Positions 33,888 through 46,424 of a stretch of 64,000 nucleotides of DNA are shown piece by piece. The stretch's first letter is position 1; every line of letters starts with the position of its first letter. The notes beneath the pieces are model-generated. The model ran no database searches and was not told where the DNA came from. It saw nothing but the letters and a program-made list of their open reading frames with translations. The translations under genes and the position numbers were made by a program. The DNA is from Sciurus carolinensis (lineage: Eukaryota; Chordata; Mammalia; Rodentia; Sciuridae): positions 171,177,598 through 171,241,597 of the forward strand of contig NC_062217.1 of the NCBI RefSeq assembly GCF_902686445.1, read 5' to 3'.

Positions 33888-34409
33888 GGGAACCCCCATC
33901 AGATCCACCCCGCCTCTCCCTCCCCAGTCTTCCAGACCACTGAACTGCCTGGAGGGCGCAGCCCAGGACTGGCAGCAGAAGCTCCACCACCCGCGAGCAG
34001 AGTCCACAGCACAGGAAGGGGTCCACACAGGGACCACGGGGAGCCCCGAGGCACACCTTCCTCTGCAGGGGAAGGACCACATGGCAGAAGCAGAGGGGCG
34101 GCAGGCAGACACGGACCCCGTCGTACGGCCACGGAAGCCCCACAGGGTCAGCACACAGTGACCTCGGGGAGCAGCCCCAGACTTGCAAACTGGCCAAGCA
34201 CGGTGGCAGAGAGGAGCTGGCCAATTTCAAGAATGACCTAAAGAGACGCCTGTCTCCAGAGGCTCCACTGTCCATGGGGACGGCAGGTCCAGGCTCACGC
34301 CTTAGCACAGCGCCTCCTGGTGCCGCGTGCCTGCCGCAGTGGGGACTGGTCCTGACACCCTGCTCCGGCCACTGCTGCCACGTCGGTGGTGCCCATGGTG
34401 TCGGGCAGC

Positions 34410-34470
34410 GGGCATCTCCTGAGCCCTGCTGTGTACCAGGCACAGCCCCGGCATAGACCCGGGGATGGAA
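34410..34470 (-). mobile_element. L2-type fragment
   Basis: 'tcctgagccctgctgtgtaccaggcacagccccggcatagacccggggatgg' resembles antisense L2 'ttgagcgcctactatgtgccaggcactgttctaggcgctggggata'. Confidence 0.5.
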
Positions 34471-34482
34471 ATCAGGGCCTCT

Positions 34483-34558
34483 GGGGCTGGGGCTGCTGCT
34501 CAGTGGTGAGCACTTGCCCGGCCTGTGCGAGGCACAGGGTCTGCCCCTCAGCACCTCC
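34483..34558 (+). mobile_element. ID SINE (tRNA-derived), diverged
   Basis: 'ggggctggggctgctgctcagtggtgagcacttgcccggcctgtgcgaggc' follows the rodent ID consensus with its A-box-like 'tgctcagtggt'. A B-box-like 'gggtctgcccctc' comes after, then 'agcacc'. The 3' A-rich tail is lost. RNA polymerase III transcription is unlikely given the box mutations. Confidence 0.75.
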
Positions 34559-35924
34559 TAGGAATGAGCAGATGAAGGTGTGCTGTCCACCTACACCTGG
34601 GAAGATTGTTCTAGAAAGGAAAGGAAAACAGGGTCTCTGCCTTAGGGATAAAAACGCAGCAGCCTACTTTTCTGAAGCCCAGGATTCTCACCCGTCAAGT
34701 GGGATATCTGTGGCTTCCTGGTGGCAACCGCACAGACCCTCCCAATGCCCAGTGGGTTTCCGTGTGTGGAACTGGTCCCCAGAAATGCAGGCTGCTGGGA
34801 GGCAGAGCGATGGCCACAGGGGGCCCGGATTCTCACGCCCCAGAGTCTGTATTCCTCTCCATGAACCTCGCTGTCCAGGGAGGTGGGCCTACGTCCTGGT
34901 CTCTGGGGTTCTGCCGCTGGGCCGGCTTTGGCCTGGATGTGGCCTGTGCTTGTCCACTTCTGCTCTTGGCCCCGTAGTCGCCTTGGAGCATTCTCGAACC
35001 CCTGGATGGAGCCGAGGGTCACCCAGATGACAGCCTGCTGATCCCAAACGCAGGAAGAGACCACCAGCACGCTGCCAGCTGGCCTAGGGGCTGCAGGATG
35101 CTGGCTGCTCTACCAGCCACCGAGGCCACCAAGGCTAGCGATGGTGCTGTGTCCACAGACACTGAACCTCATGACTGTGGTTTATGCCTCCGCCCCAAGT
35201 CTTCTGACAGCGTCTCCTCCGGGTCTCACTCTGGTGCCCGCTGCCATCCCTGGATAAGGCCCTGCCCCAGCCCCACATGCCAAAACCCTTCCTGCTGGCA
35301 TTTCCCACCGTCCCTCCACCGACTGCCCAGAGCCCATGAGGTGGGAGCTTTGCTGACAGTGGTGGGTAAGGGGGGTTGTGGGACGTCCAGCTCCCACGAT
35401 TCCTCAGAGAAGGCCCGGCAGAGAACGAGGTGGGGAGGCACACAGCAGCGAGGTCACCTGCGGTGTGGAAGCACAGGCCAGGACACAGGCCTGACCAAGG
35501 GGCCGAGGTCACCATTGTAGGCTAGGTGGCCAGGGAGGAGGTGGGGCAGGAGGCTCTGTGGTGAGCTGGCAGAGAGGAGGCGGCTAGGATAGCGAGGAAG
35601 GCAGGCGAGGGGACAGGCTGAGCCTGGGACTGAGGTGCGCGTCACTGCCGAGTGCCAAGCTGCCGATGGCCACGTGGCAGGCCTGGAGCGAGGCCCAGTT
35701 GTCCCCGTGTGGGCTTCCCCTCTGCGTGCCCACCTGGACCCACCCCTGCTCCCCAGCAGACAGCACAACCCTCGTGCTTCAGAAAAGAAAATAATGACAC
35801 ATAAACTCCTGCGGACATCTGCGTTTTTTAGCAGGTGGGGGGATCAACATGCAAAGCTCATCTAAAAATCAAAGATTAGGATCAGTCACGAATCATCAGG
35901 GAGACAATCAAAAGTGCAGTGGGT
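34559..35924. other. GC-rich unique sequence, no gene recognised
   Basis: No exon or nameable repeat. Several overlapping frames on both strands (up to 214 codons at 34386-35030) resemble no protein. Confidence 0.45.
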
Positions 35925-36015
35925 CTCAAAGGTCGATTAAGTTGCCCAAGGTCACAGAGTCCTCAGGGGAAGAACTGGGGTTTCACCCAGGAGACAGACT
36001 CCCAGGCCCGTCTCC
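35925..36015 (-). mobile_element. MIR SINE fragment
   Basis: 'gattaagttgcccaaggtcacagagtcctcaggggaagaactggggtttcacccaggagacagactcccaggcccg' closely follows antisense MIR 'ggttaagtaacttgcccaaggtcacacagctagtaagtggcagagccgggattcgaacccagg..tctgactccaaagcccg'. Confidence 0.85.
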
Positions 36016-37714
36016 CGGGCCAGGACAGCAAATGCCCTTCGATGTGCAGGGCACACCCAGCTCAGAATCCACGTTCCCAATCTCAGCACGGGCACGGCTT
36101 CTGAAGGGAGGCTGGAGCCCAGGATGCCTGTCCTCAAAGCCATCTAGGAACGGGCTTGGCCGTCGCCCCAGGAACCTGTCTCCTCCTCTAACCACCTCAT
36201 AGATCCTCTCCTAAGTCCCATAAAAAGAACAAGTCAAACTCAGGCACACGCGAGCCATCAGGGGGCCACGTGGGAGCCGAGTGGGCAGCAGGCACCCTGC
36301 CAGCGCCCAGGAAGGATCCGAAGGAAAGGGCAGTGCCCAGGCCTTGCAGCAAAGCCGTTTAAGGACGGTCTTGTCATAGGCTATCCCGAAACAAGGACCC
36401 GGGATTCAGGAACTCTGGTGCAGATCAGTAAGGAAGGGGGACATGGCTGGGTTAAAACAGACGCTCCTCACTGATGACCTACTCATCCCACGGGTTTCAG
36501 GTCACCCACGAGAAATCGCGACACTCAGAGAGAAAGCACGGGGGTTTTGTCCCAACAGCGCCCAGCCCCCTTCCAGTTCTGAGGATGGTTCTCAAGTCAT
36601 CCTGGGATGCGCCACGGGCAGCCCCCCTGCTCAGGGGAGAGTGTGGCCTGCATACCCAACGCCCTCGGCCAGAGCACTTATGAGTTTGTGTGTTTTCTAA
36701 ATTGGTTTCTCCTAAGCATCTGGTAGAAGGAAGGTTTTCATTTAAAAACAACATAAACTGCTTTAGGGAGACTCAGGCCCCTGTGATCTGTGCTGGCCCC
36801 TAGGGTCAAGGTAGTGTGTGGAAAACAGAAACTGCTATTCAGGAGTCTCCCCTCAGCACAGAGGTCAAACACAGCCTTGCAAATGCCAGCCTGGGGGAGG
36901 TGACCTGGGAGGTTCTACAGTCACAGGATCTCCTGGTGTGCCTGAGACCGAAGGTGACATGAGACCTGGGCTCTTTCAGAAATAGCAGCACTTGGGAACA
37001 GGAGACCAGAGCCTACCCGTCCCCTGCTCCAGCAGGTTGTAGACCGTTTGCACTAGACATGTGATGTCCTCACGTCCCCTGGGAATCTGCAAGGGTCATA
37101 GGTCCTCATCTCTGCCTCTGGCAATTATCAGCTCTCACGTGCATCAGAGCCCTCAGCCAGGCACGGGCCTCCCTGCCAGCTGCACATCCCCAAGAGCAAC
37201 CCCGGGGAAGACCATCGGCAACCACAGAGAGAGGGCAGAGAGAGAGCAGAGAGAGCACTGCGAGGGACAAGCAGGAGGAAGTGGGTCGGGAGTCACTTTT
37301 CAAAAGAAAATTCTTCAAGGAAGGTCTTATGGTCAACGTGCTGGTGTTTACCGAGAGGTACAGTAAGCAGTGAGCAGCCCGGGTCCCTCCAGGGAGGGTA
37401 GATGGTTGGTTGCTTCCAAGTCCCCTCTGCTGTCACAGTCCAGCTGCCAGATAAGTATCCCTTCCGTTCTGGGATGCTGGACATCAACAGGGGCATCGCA
37501 GTAAACAGCACGTGGGCTTCCCCGGCGCGTTGGGTCCCGCGTGTGGCTTTCCAACGCTGCTCTCGTTCACGCACGTCTGGGTGTCTTCGGTTGTGCTTAC
37601 GAGTGCGTGATAGTCCCCACAACGCTGGGTTCGTTTGGACCTGAAGGTGCAGGCAACCTAAGTCCTCCCGTCAGTCCCCCGTGCTCCTCTCCGCTGGCTT
37701 CCTCTGTCGCTTTT
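36016..37714. other. Unassigned sequence ending in a CpG-dense patch
   Basis: No exon recognised. At 37508-37632 there are about 16 CpG dinucleotides in about 125 bp, far above the usual rate in mammalian bulk DNA. Confidence 0.45.
37508..37632. other. CpG-dense patch
   Basis: Counting by eye gives about 16 CpGs between 37508 and 37632 (for example 'cccggcgcgttgggtcccgcg' and 'ctcgttcacgcacgtctgggtgtcttcgg'). It is too short for a standard CpG island and has no GC boxes. It sits about 80 bp from an L1 fragment. Confidence 0.5.
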
Positions 37715-38028
37715 GATTGATGCTCTGCAGATACACACAAGGGTGGGGCTCACTGTGGGGGACTCGGGTGCACACGCATGGCTTGGTCAGCTCCCCCTGC
37801 GCTTCCTGCCTTTCGCCCTCCTTCCCCCTCAATCCTCCATGGGATCCTCCCCACACACTCTTCTTCTTCCTTGCTGCACTCTAGCTTCTGCCTATGAGAG
37901 AAAACGTTCAACCCTTGACGTCCTGGGTCTGGCTTATTTCACATAGCACGATGGTCTCCAGTTCCGCCCACCTGCCAGCAAATGCCATCATTTCATTCTT
38001 CTTTATGGCTGAGTAGAACTCCGTCGTG
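37715..38028 (-). mobile_element. Squirrel-type L1 fragment, antisense (3' UTR and ORF2 end)
   Basis: Blocks match the two other lineage L1 copies in this window (49.1 and 57.2 kb): 'gggtggggctcactgtggggg', 'tagcttctgcctatgagagaaaacgttcaacccttgac', 'ctggcttatttcacatagcacgatggtctccagttcc' and 'agcaaatgccatcatttcattcttctttatggctgagtag'. It is 5' truncated after 'tgtgtatgtt' and moderately diverged. Confidence 0.88.
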
Positions 38029-41000
38029 TATGTTTTAAAAGTCCTTTCCTCAGCCAGCTGGGCAAATGCCACTGAAGTCTTACCAGCTCGTGACCAAGTG
38101 GCTTCTCTCTGTGCCTGATGAATGGTATTGCTGAATGGATAGCACGTTGCACAGCAGGGCCACCAGCATCTGGGACGAGCCTTCCATCTCTGCTGTAGCC
38201 ATCCGTGGCCCTCGGGTGGTACACAGGACTCCCAGCGGTTATTTATGTCATTTTTCTCTTGGGGACTTGATATGAGACCAACAACAAGGACATGGGAATG
38301 AACAGACTGCCTTATTTGAAGCAGCCTAAAATCACATCAAAATGAGTTTTCAGTCCAGCTGGGACTTGGAGGGATCAGGGCTCTTGGCCGTGGGTCAGGC
38401 AGCAGGGAGAAGACCCAGTCCGGAGTGTGAGGGTGACTGAGACCCAGTGCTGGGGGATTCAAGGCTGAGGAGGGACACATGCCTAGTGTCACCTCCAGTC
38501 CTTTCAAAGGCAGCCATGGTGGCGTGCTGAATCCCTGTCCCCACCACCTCCAACTCCACAGGTGGTGTGGCTCCAGAAGCCAGTCAGCCAGCTCCGTCCC
38601 CAGCAGAGTTCACTGGGCACAGAGGCCCTGGGGCTGGCCAGCGAGTCCAGGCAGGACCCCTGCGCTTGTAAGCATGTAGTCTGGAAGGGAGCAGAGGTTC
38701 ATCACACCCAGACAAGCGAGAAGTCGTCACTGTGACGAGAGCCACCGAGGACGGGGAGGTGGGTCAATCAGGCCTGGACGTCACGGTGGCTTCCTCAGGA
38801 CACTTGGTGGAGGCTCCGTAGGGTGGGCCAGATTCACTTAGGAGACTGGAGTCGGCAGCAGAGCGCAGGCGGGAGCACACAGGTGCACAGGAGCAGGGGC
38901 AGGTCAGCGCACGCGGGGCCCGGTTCTCTGGCCTTCTGGGCCACAGTGCCATTTGTCTTCATTCCCAGGGCAACTGGAAGGCATGGAAGGGCTCTAAGTG
39001 GGCTGTGGCATGACCCGAGGAGGATCGTCCACTCCGCGTCCACCCAGGGTCCGACTCTCCCACATCCGGATGAGTCCTGGGGCTGATTCCTTCATGCTGC
39101 ACTCACACGCGTCTGAGAGGAGGGATAAGATCCATGGAAGAGTCTCTGAGGGACTTGAAGGTGCAGCACATGGTTTTACCAGCTGTTCCTGCCGGCGGGT
39201 GATGGGCAAGAGGAAGCTAGTGGCTGAGCTCATGGGGAAGAACCCCTGGCTGCTCTCTTCACAGGGAGGACAGAACCCAGGGTGGAGCCAGCAGGGAGCC
39301 AGCAGTGTTCAGGAGATGGGAGCTGCGGGCTGTCCCCAGGGAGCCGGGGGACTAGCTCCGTCCAGGGGGCCGTCTGGTCTGCTTCCTTTCCCTTAGTGTC
39401 CTGAGCAGGCACAATAAGCCCACGTGAGTCTCTTCACGTCTCCTCAGGAAGGGCTGGGCATGTTTTATTCTTCAGTGGTCAGAGCAGAGCAGGGTGGACG
39501 TGGGCAGAGGAAGCACCCAGTAGACCCAAAGTGGACACTAAAGGGAAACGTTTGTCCCTCTGGACAAAAAAGGTCAAGCCACGGGTCAGGAGCCTGATAT
39601 TAAAGCTGGTGGAAGATTCCTGGGAGACCCGAGCACGACGTCTCCCTGCCTGGCTCGGACCTCTGCCACACATCAGGCTCCGCCCTGCCCGTGGGCTGGT
39701 CTGGGACCCAGGAAGGCCTGACTAGAAGGGCTCCAAGGAGCTGCGCCACACACACAAGGCTTCTCTCTCCAGGAAACGACTTCTCCCCGCGGACCCCTGA
39801 GCTGGGGAGTGTAATGAGGAGGGTCCCGTCCTCAGAGCCCACGCCATGAGGCGGGAGAGGAGGGGTCAGCACCGTGGCCAGCAGCGCTGGGAGGACTCCA
39901 ATGGAGGCGGGTGGGGGCAGGAGGGGAGCCTCTGGACAGGGGGAGAGCTGGCTGGTGGAGAGGCAGCGGGATTGGAGAGGAGTCTAGAAGCAGAGGCAGA
40001 GGCCCGAGGGCGAAGGGCACTGTGCTGCCCACGAGTTTACCCTGTCCTCTGAGGACTGATGTGATCTTGGACCCTAGAAGTCGCACCGATTAAAGACACT
40101 CTCCCAAATTGCTCAGGAGACGAGTTCTCCCCGAGGGCAGCGAGGAGTCAAGGAAAGGAGCAGGAGGAATGAAGAGCGGCCTCTGAGGGAAAAATAATAA
40201 GCGTACGTGCTTCAGCGACAGACCCAGAGCCTCCACGGAGTCGGGCTGCAGGGGAGCCAGCAGGTGCGCCCTCCCGCCCCGTCTCCTCCAGAGGCGCTGC
40301 ATTCGCAAGACACTTCTGAGGGACGCGCTCTGCTCACCGTCGGGCCCAGGGCTCTGCTCCAGGAAACAGGCCAGCACCCCCTCAAGCAGGCCCAGGGTGT
40401 GGCTGGTGGACAGGATAACTGACTCATCCCCTACACAACGAAAACCCTTGCCGGCAGGACAGGGAAGCCCTGCTCTCCGGATGCTGGAATGAGGGAACAG
40501 CTATCCTCCGGTTTTAAATGAAATGGAATTACTTTGTGCCTCCCATCCATCAAAGACCTACCCTTTAAAAACTGCCACTTGTGAAGGTCGGGCTTTACTG
40601 ATCAGGAGGAAGAAATTTCATGCGGTCCCACTTCCTTCCTGAGCCAAGCAAGTGAGTAATTAAAAATTCCAAGAGGCCTCCATCAATCCCCGTGACTTAC
40701 GTTTCCACGACCCAGTTTCCCTGCAAGTGCCCCCGACGAGGCAGACTCACAAGTCGCCCCCAGTCCTACATCCAGCGGTCCAATCTGCAGACAGGTAGCA
40801 CAGTGGCGTGGAAATGGCAAACGGAATCTTCATAACTTGGAGAATGGGAATTGGAAGGGGACTTTCTACCTTCCTCTGATTTTAAAACCAGATGTGAACT
40901 TGGGTAGATATAGTCATCTTTCCTACATTTTTTCTCCCTTAGTGTTCAGATCCTATTAATCATAGTAAACTGAAATTTTACACAAGCCAACAGATTTCAA

Positions 41001-42539
41001 AGTCCTCGCCAAGAGGGCTGTTCAACCATAAGACCTCAGCTCCCTGCCCTTCCCAGTCTGGAAATTCCGGTGACTAAGGCAGCAAACAGTGGCATGGCAG
41101 ATATGAAGGAAGCAAAAGTCAAAACCTGGAGACAGTGTTTCCTGCAGACTTCCACCGGGGCACGATGCACCCTACTCAGACCCAGGACCCCTCTGCTGCA
41201 GCTTCTCCAACAGAGCCGACTGCCTGGTCCTGACCTTGGGAGTAGCCCCACAGAGACCGGGAATCCTGAACCCTCACTGGTCAGAGAGAACTGAGAAGCC
41301 AGGAGGTGGAAGAACAGTCCTAAAGAAAGTCTGACCAAAGGCAAAGTCCACAGTGACACCAAGACACCTCCACGTGAAAATCAACCTGAGGCCAGGAGGG
41401 TGACTCCCAGGACGACACTTCCTCCCGTGCCACGCGCGGGGGCTCCTTCAGGTCTTGAGCCCCCCTCTCCCCAGCCCACGTGGTCATCACGGCTGTCCTT
41501 GTGGTTCCTCATATCACCCACCTGTATGTGACAGTCACATCAACACTCTAACCCTGCCCTGTCTCCCGACCTCTGCACAAAGCCCAGCCATCTCCTGGAC
41601 ATCTGGAGCAGGGGCCACACTGCCCTCCCCCAGGAAGCAGCCAAACCCCACACATCCAGGACCACCCCCCAGGACCACCCCTTGACCCCATAAGCCCCCT
41701 GCACCCTGCATTCCCTGCCCCATTGTTGGTGGTACGAACTGTCCAGGAACATCTTTAACTTGTCCCTTATCCCAACAGCCGGTAAATAATTAGGTCGCTT
41801 CCTTGGTGCTCCAACAGTCCACCACACAGTCCCTGCCCTGGCTAGAACTGTCTTTCAGCAACTCGGACCAGGTCATATACTCCAACAACTTAAAATATTG
41901 AATGGTCCCCCTTTAGCCTACTCAGTAAATACCAAAGGGAAATAAATAAATAAGGCCGGTTATTTATTTTGGCTCACCACAGCTAAAAGCTTCCTGACAG
42001 TTCCAACTGGGTACAACCCTGGGGGCCTGCTATGTATCAGCCATGCCACTGTGAGAGCGAGGGTCTCACACATCAGCTTGGCCAAGTAGCTGCAGGAAGT
42101 GACTGCTGCAGCACCCACTGACCTTGAGATGCCATAGGCCTACTCCTGCCTCTGGGACAGGGGCCTGGCCCACGGTGCCCAGTGGGAGAACTGCCCTGCC
42201 AGCCGGTCCCCCACACGTTGGGTCCATGGAAGCCATGTGTCCAGTATGGCCCTGTCTCCTCACCAGAGGTGACCACCTCAGGTTGGAGCAGACCCTGCAG
42301 CTCTGGATGAAGTCCACGCTTCTTCTGCTGAGGCCCTGGAGGCCCTGGTTCCTCGACCTTTGCACCCAGGGGTCATTCCTTCCATGACATTAACTGGTTT
42401 CCTTACAACTTCCCTTTTGTCTGTGATAAAGAGTCTCTGGTCCTTGACACCCAGAATTTGATCCACCCAGAACTCTGCTCTTGGGTTTCCCAAAGCCTCT
42501 GAGAAGGCTGAGCAAGACCTCGTCCTGTGCTGGGCCCTT
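38029..42539. other. Long GC-rich stretch with no recognised gene or transposon
   Basis: In about 4.5 kb I can name no repeat with confidence. A short 'ggcctgctatgtatcagccatgccactg' at 42025-42053 hints at an old MIR/L2 piece. Frames up to 132 codons occur on both strands without known domains. Low repeat density combined with high GC could reflect old or constrained DNA, or my inability to recognise diverged copies. Confidence 0.4.
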
Positions 42540-42783
42540 CTCACAGGGGTAGGAGTGGGCGTGCCTTGGTCGTGTCTGCTCCAGCGCTGTGCAGGAAGAG
42601 GATGCCTTCACCGCAGCGTGGCTGGCGAGGCGGAACCTGAGAGGTGTCGGCTCGCCACACACGGACCCTCCGCCGTGGACTTCCCCAGCTCCAGGCCTGG
42701 ACGCCAAATGAGCCCTGTTGTCTGTAATTTGCCCCGGATAGGGTGTCCCCGTGAAGCAACAGCAACAGGCTAAGACAGCCGAC
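42540..42783 (+). mobile_element. MaLR LTR (MSTD/MLT1A-like)
   Basis: Plus-strand order: 'gtgtcggctcgccacacacggac', 'gtggacttccccagctccaggcctggacgccaaatgagccctgttgtctgtaatttgcccc' and the LTR end 'agcaacagcaacaggctaagacag'. These parallel 'cttggacttcccagcctccagaactgtgagaaataaatttctgttgtttataagcc' and 'tatagcagcctgaacggactaagaca'. The polyadenylation signal is mutated. Confidence 0.7.
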
Positions 42784-43980
42784 AGATTCCTGATGCGAGG
42801 TCATGGTGCTTTCCTGGGGGAGAAAGCTGGACCATCAGCACACAGAGGCCCCGGATGCTGCTCCAGCCCATTCTCTAGAGGAGGTGAGGCAGGACTCCGC
42901 CCTCTCTGCTTCACACCTGCTCCTCGGTGCCCTCTTCATGCCTGGGCCTCGCCTGGGACTGCTGAGTCCAGTTCCAGCAAAGAGTTCCACTGAGCCCAGT
43001 TCTAGCAAGGCTCCTGCCGAGCCAGCCTAGGGACAATCCCCGACCTGGAGAGCTGATCAAGCCCCCACCTTGGCCAGCAAGTTCTTCTGGGTAATTTCCA
43101 TCCATTGGGTGTCTCCCCCTGCCCAGAGGCCACCCATCCCAGCGGCCCCTGCTGTATCCAGAGTCGAGTGTAGCTCTTGTCTCTTAACAAGGGCCAGGAA
43201 AATTTCTAAAAGACAGAAACAACCCTAGAGGAAGACACCCCGGGCACAAGAGGACTCCGTGGAAAATCCACCCAAGGGAAAGCACAGTGCCCATTCATGT
43301 AGGGGATCCTTGCCGTGCCCCAGAACACCCGGGATTTAGGGCGGCTTTCTATTGGACAGTACTGGCACATTTTTTAAAAATGCCAGGAAACTTGCCTCCC
43401 TCCCCTCCCAGGGTTGCTTGGGCACGTTTTCTGTAGTCTGGACCATTAAACCCAGCCTGGGACGAGCATGTCCTTGATTAACCTGCCAAACCCCCACGGA
43501 GCAGCACCCAGTGTGCAAGCACCCAAGGCCACTTTGATCTGGCCCAGTCCTGAGATAAAGAGGAGTCAGTCACCAGGCCTGATGGCTCCAGCAGCCCCCT
43601 TGATTGATCTAGGAAAACACACCCGGTCCCCAGGCTCCCTGCAGGGAGCAGGGCCAGACGCGCTTCCCGGGCTGCCTCCGGTGCCAGGGAAGCAGAACTC
43701 AATGGAGCCGCATTCCTACCACAGGCAATTTCAGGCTAGGTTTGCAAAGGGTGCACGCGAAATACCTGCCACTATTAAAGAATAAGTCGCAAGCCACGCT
43801 TGGGGCTTCCAGGGAGGATTAAACAGGAAAGTTTCTTTCAGATAATATTTCTGTCTTGGGTGAACCATGTCAGTTATGGAAAGAAATTCAGTTTCCCAAT
43901 ATCTTTGATATGGGCAGGTGGTGGCAGGTAATGAAAGATTTAAATGCGAGTGTGTGTTCAAATATATATGAATCACATCC
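42784..43980. other. Unassigned non-coding sequence
   Basis: No exon recognised. A near-tandem 'ccagttccagcaa' / 'ccagttctagcaa' pair occurs at about 42969-43009. Confidence 0.45.
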
Positions 43981-44037
43981 ATAGATAAATACATACACAT
44001 GTACATATATATATATACAAACATACATAAATACTTT
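43981..44037. repeat. (TA/CATA)n simple repeat
   Basis: 'agataaatacatacacatgtacatatatatatatacaaacatacataaatac' is an impure TA/CATA tract. Confidence 0.85.
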
Positions 44038-44300
44038 TCATCTGCAACAACCCATCTGCCACATGTATGAAGTAAAATGAGGATTCAAAACCAAAATGGA
44101 CTACATTACAACATCCTTTTAGAATTCATTTTGCCCTGAATTGACTGTTCTATTAATCTAGTAGTCCGCAGTGCCATCAGAACATTTGACCTAAATCCAT
44201 GTGACTTCTAACATGAAGGGTGTGGAGGGAGCTTGTTTTCCCATAATTTATGTTAACAAACTTAATAAAAGTTATGAACTGTATCCGTCTCACCTAGTGT
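44038..44300. other. AT-rich unique sequence with an AATAAA hexamer
   Basis: Repeat-free AT-rich DNA. AATAAA at about 44263-44268 is followed by 'gtgtttttacattttaatgg' some 30 bases later. This is the layout of a polyadenylation site, but a single hexamer in AT-rich DNA is expected by chance. Confidence 0.2.
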
Positions 44301-44673
44301 TTTTACATTTTAATGGCTATGAATTGAAGCTTCATAAAAACTGATTTATGAACGCACAGCCACCTGCCCACACCGAATAGGCATCCACGGCGCCCCAGGA
44401 AGAGCCCACGCTGGCCACACTGCTGGTTCCCGGAGGAACCTGCCTGGGTCCGCCTGATCTGCTCCCAGCGGGCTGCCATCAGGAGCATCCCAGGCACCAC
44501 CTGAGGAGAGGACAGCCCTTGCCCTTCATTGGCTGCTCTGTGGATACTGGTCTGCAGCGGGGTGGAAAGTCAAACCAGTTTCCAATCTTGCTGGAGCCAC
44601 TGAGCTCTCATCTCATGTTTAGGAGGAAACCAGGCTCCAAAGTACCTTTCATTATTAATAAAAATAAAGGTGT

Positions 44674-44686
44674 GAGATAGAGAGAT

Positions 44687-44759
<73 letters not shown>

Positions 44760-44761
44760 GA

Positions 44762-44803
<42 letters not shown>

Positions 44804-44811
44804 GAGAGAGA
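44674..44811. repeat. (AG)n array with GGG interruptions
   Basis: About 138 bp of (AG)n with a few (GATA) units at its left edge and 'aggg' interruptions at irregular spacing. Antisense frames through it encode only Ser-Leu repeats and are not genes. Confidence 0.98.
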
Positions 44812-46424
44812 ATACAACGGGGGCCACCAGCAGAGCCCAGTTCTTTACCTGTGTTGGAAAGACTTTCATCTCTTTCCCAGGAAGACTGATCTTTGGGGGC
44901 TGAGAAAAGCCGACTGTGGATCTGGAAAATAAACAGAGACCGTTTCCAGTTTTATATCTTTACTTGCCAGATACATAAGCATAATAATAAGCATTATATA
45001 TAAAAAAAAAACAGGAACACCCCTAGAACCTCTCCTTTCCCCCAAGAAAGAACGTGTAATGAATACATATTCCCACTTTCTCCTGAGTTAACTCTGTCAA
45101 TGAATAAAAGATAAGTATCTGGTGATTTCCAGGAGGAGGGAAGAAAGGAGAAAAGCTGTAATCAGCCAGCATTGATTCTGCTGAGGATTTTGTTAGTAGA
45201 TCAAAAAACCACATCTAATGTTTCTGCTCTGGCCCATCCCAGGACTGAATGGGTGTTGAGCTAAACTGAACATTCAATAAATATTGATAAATTGATTAAC
45301 CACAAGCAATTAAATTTCAGAAATTAGCCTGTAAAGCCCAATGAAAATAAGATTAACGTACACAAAAGTGTTCTGCTCTCTACACGTGTGATCATCATGC
45401 TGATTTTCTCTGCTGAAAGGCGAAGGTTTATTCTGCAAATTTGTTCTGCTTGTCATGAGCCTTTGGGCTCTGATGACAGTCAGATGTGGCTCCAGAGCCT
45501 CTCCGTCCCCGCGGGCCTCTCATGTCCCCTGCGCCTCTGGTCCCTTGGAACGCCCTCTGACCTCACCCCACGAGAACCCCGCTTCCAGCGGCCCCCTGGC
45601 GGCTGGGCGCGATTGGGAGGGCAGCTCCCTCTGGGGCTCAGCTCAGCTCCGTCCGGAGTCCGGCCACTTCTTAGCTTCCGGTGCTCAGTTCCCCTTCCCG
45701 ACCCTTCCTGCCCAGCTCCTGGGCCACAAGCTGCAGCCACACAGTTCTGTCCCAGGGAGAAGGCTGGCTCTTCCTGGGGACAGATGAAGGGCGTGTGGGA
45801 CGAGGAAGGGGCTGGACTGAGCTCTGGAGGGTTCTCCAGTGGCCTCTGCTCCTGCTCCCGAGCCCCGTCCCAGGCCTCACAGTCTCCTGCACGTGCTGGC
45901 TGCTGGGCTCAGGCCTCGTGGACAGCATCGCGCTGAATTCCCGCGCGTGTTAGACGTGCTGTCGTTACCCTGCTGTGACGGCAGACTCAGCTCAGGCCTC
46001 CGGGCAGCTTCCCCTCACCCGTTCCTCCGAGGTCACCAGCTGCTTGCAGCCCCGTCCCAGTGCTGTTGTGACCACCATTACGGACTCGTTGGCCAAACCC
46101 AACAGCACTTACGTAGCCATTATACATCCACGTGTCCTCCTCTCAGATTTAGCACGGACTTGCCACAGGAAATACTGGCTGATGCATGAGAAGTTTCCAC
46201 AGGGAAAGAGGGCAGCACGGCACTAGACAGCGACTGGAAAATAACTTCAACCCCAAGTTGGACAGCAGAAGTGGGCTCCAGGCCACTGTTGGACACAGCC
46301 CGCCAGGTAGGCCTGGCACTGTGGGGAGGCGGGGCGCAGGGGAAGCGGCCCAAGGAGGCCTCGCTCTGCATACCTCCTGGGGGGCTCTCTTCGGGCTCTT
46401 TTAAGGACGACAGCAATGCAGACA
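44812..46424. other. Unassigned non-coding sequence
   Basis: No exon recognised. 45235-45300 ends in 'acattcaataaatattgataaattgatt', a possible L2 terminus. 45480-45760 is GC- and CpG-richer. A 182-codon frame at 45388-45936 resembles no known protein. Confidence 0.4.

Noticed and set aside
33622..34554. Longest open frame in the window (310 codons, minus strand)
   Set aside because: It runs through a MIR (33745-33887), an L2-type piece and an ID SINE (34483-34558), is overlapped by several other frames, and its Cys/Pro/Arg/Ser/Gly-rich product has no recognisable domain. It is best explained by stop-poor GC-rich DNA.
43345..43366. 'ttctattggacagtactgg', the terminal motif of the MER element seen at 18.7 kb
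   Set aside because: Only the tip matches, and the neighbouring sequence has no core or opposite terminus, so I did not call an element.
44263..44330. AATAAA with a downstream T-rich stretch as a polyadenylation site
   Set aside because: A single hexamer in AT-rich DNA is expected by chance and no transcript evidence or upstream coding exon is visible.
44570..44869. Ser-Leu repeat frames on the minus strand
   Set aside because: Direct translation of the (AG)n array; no gene.
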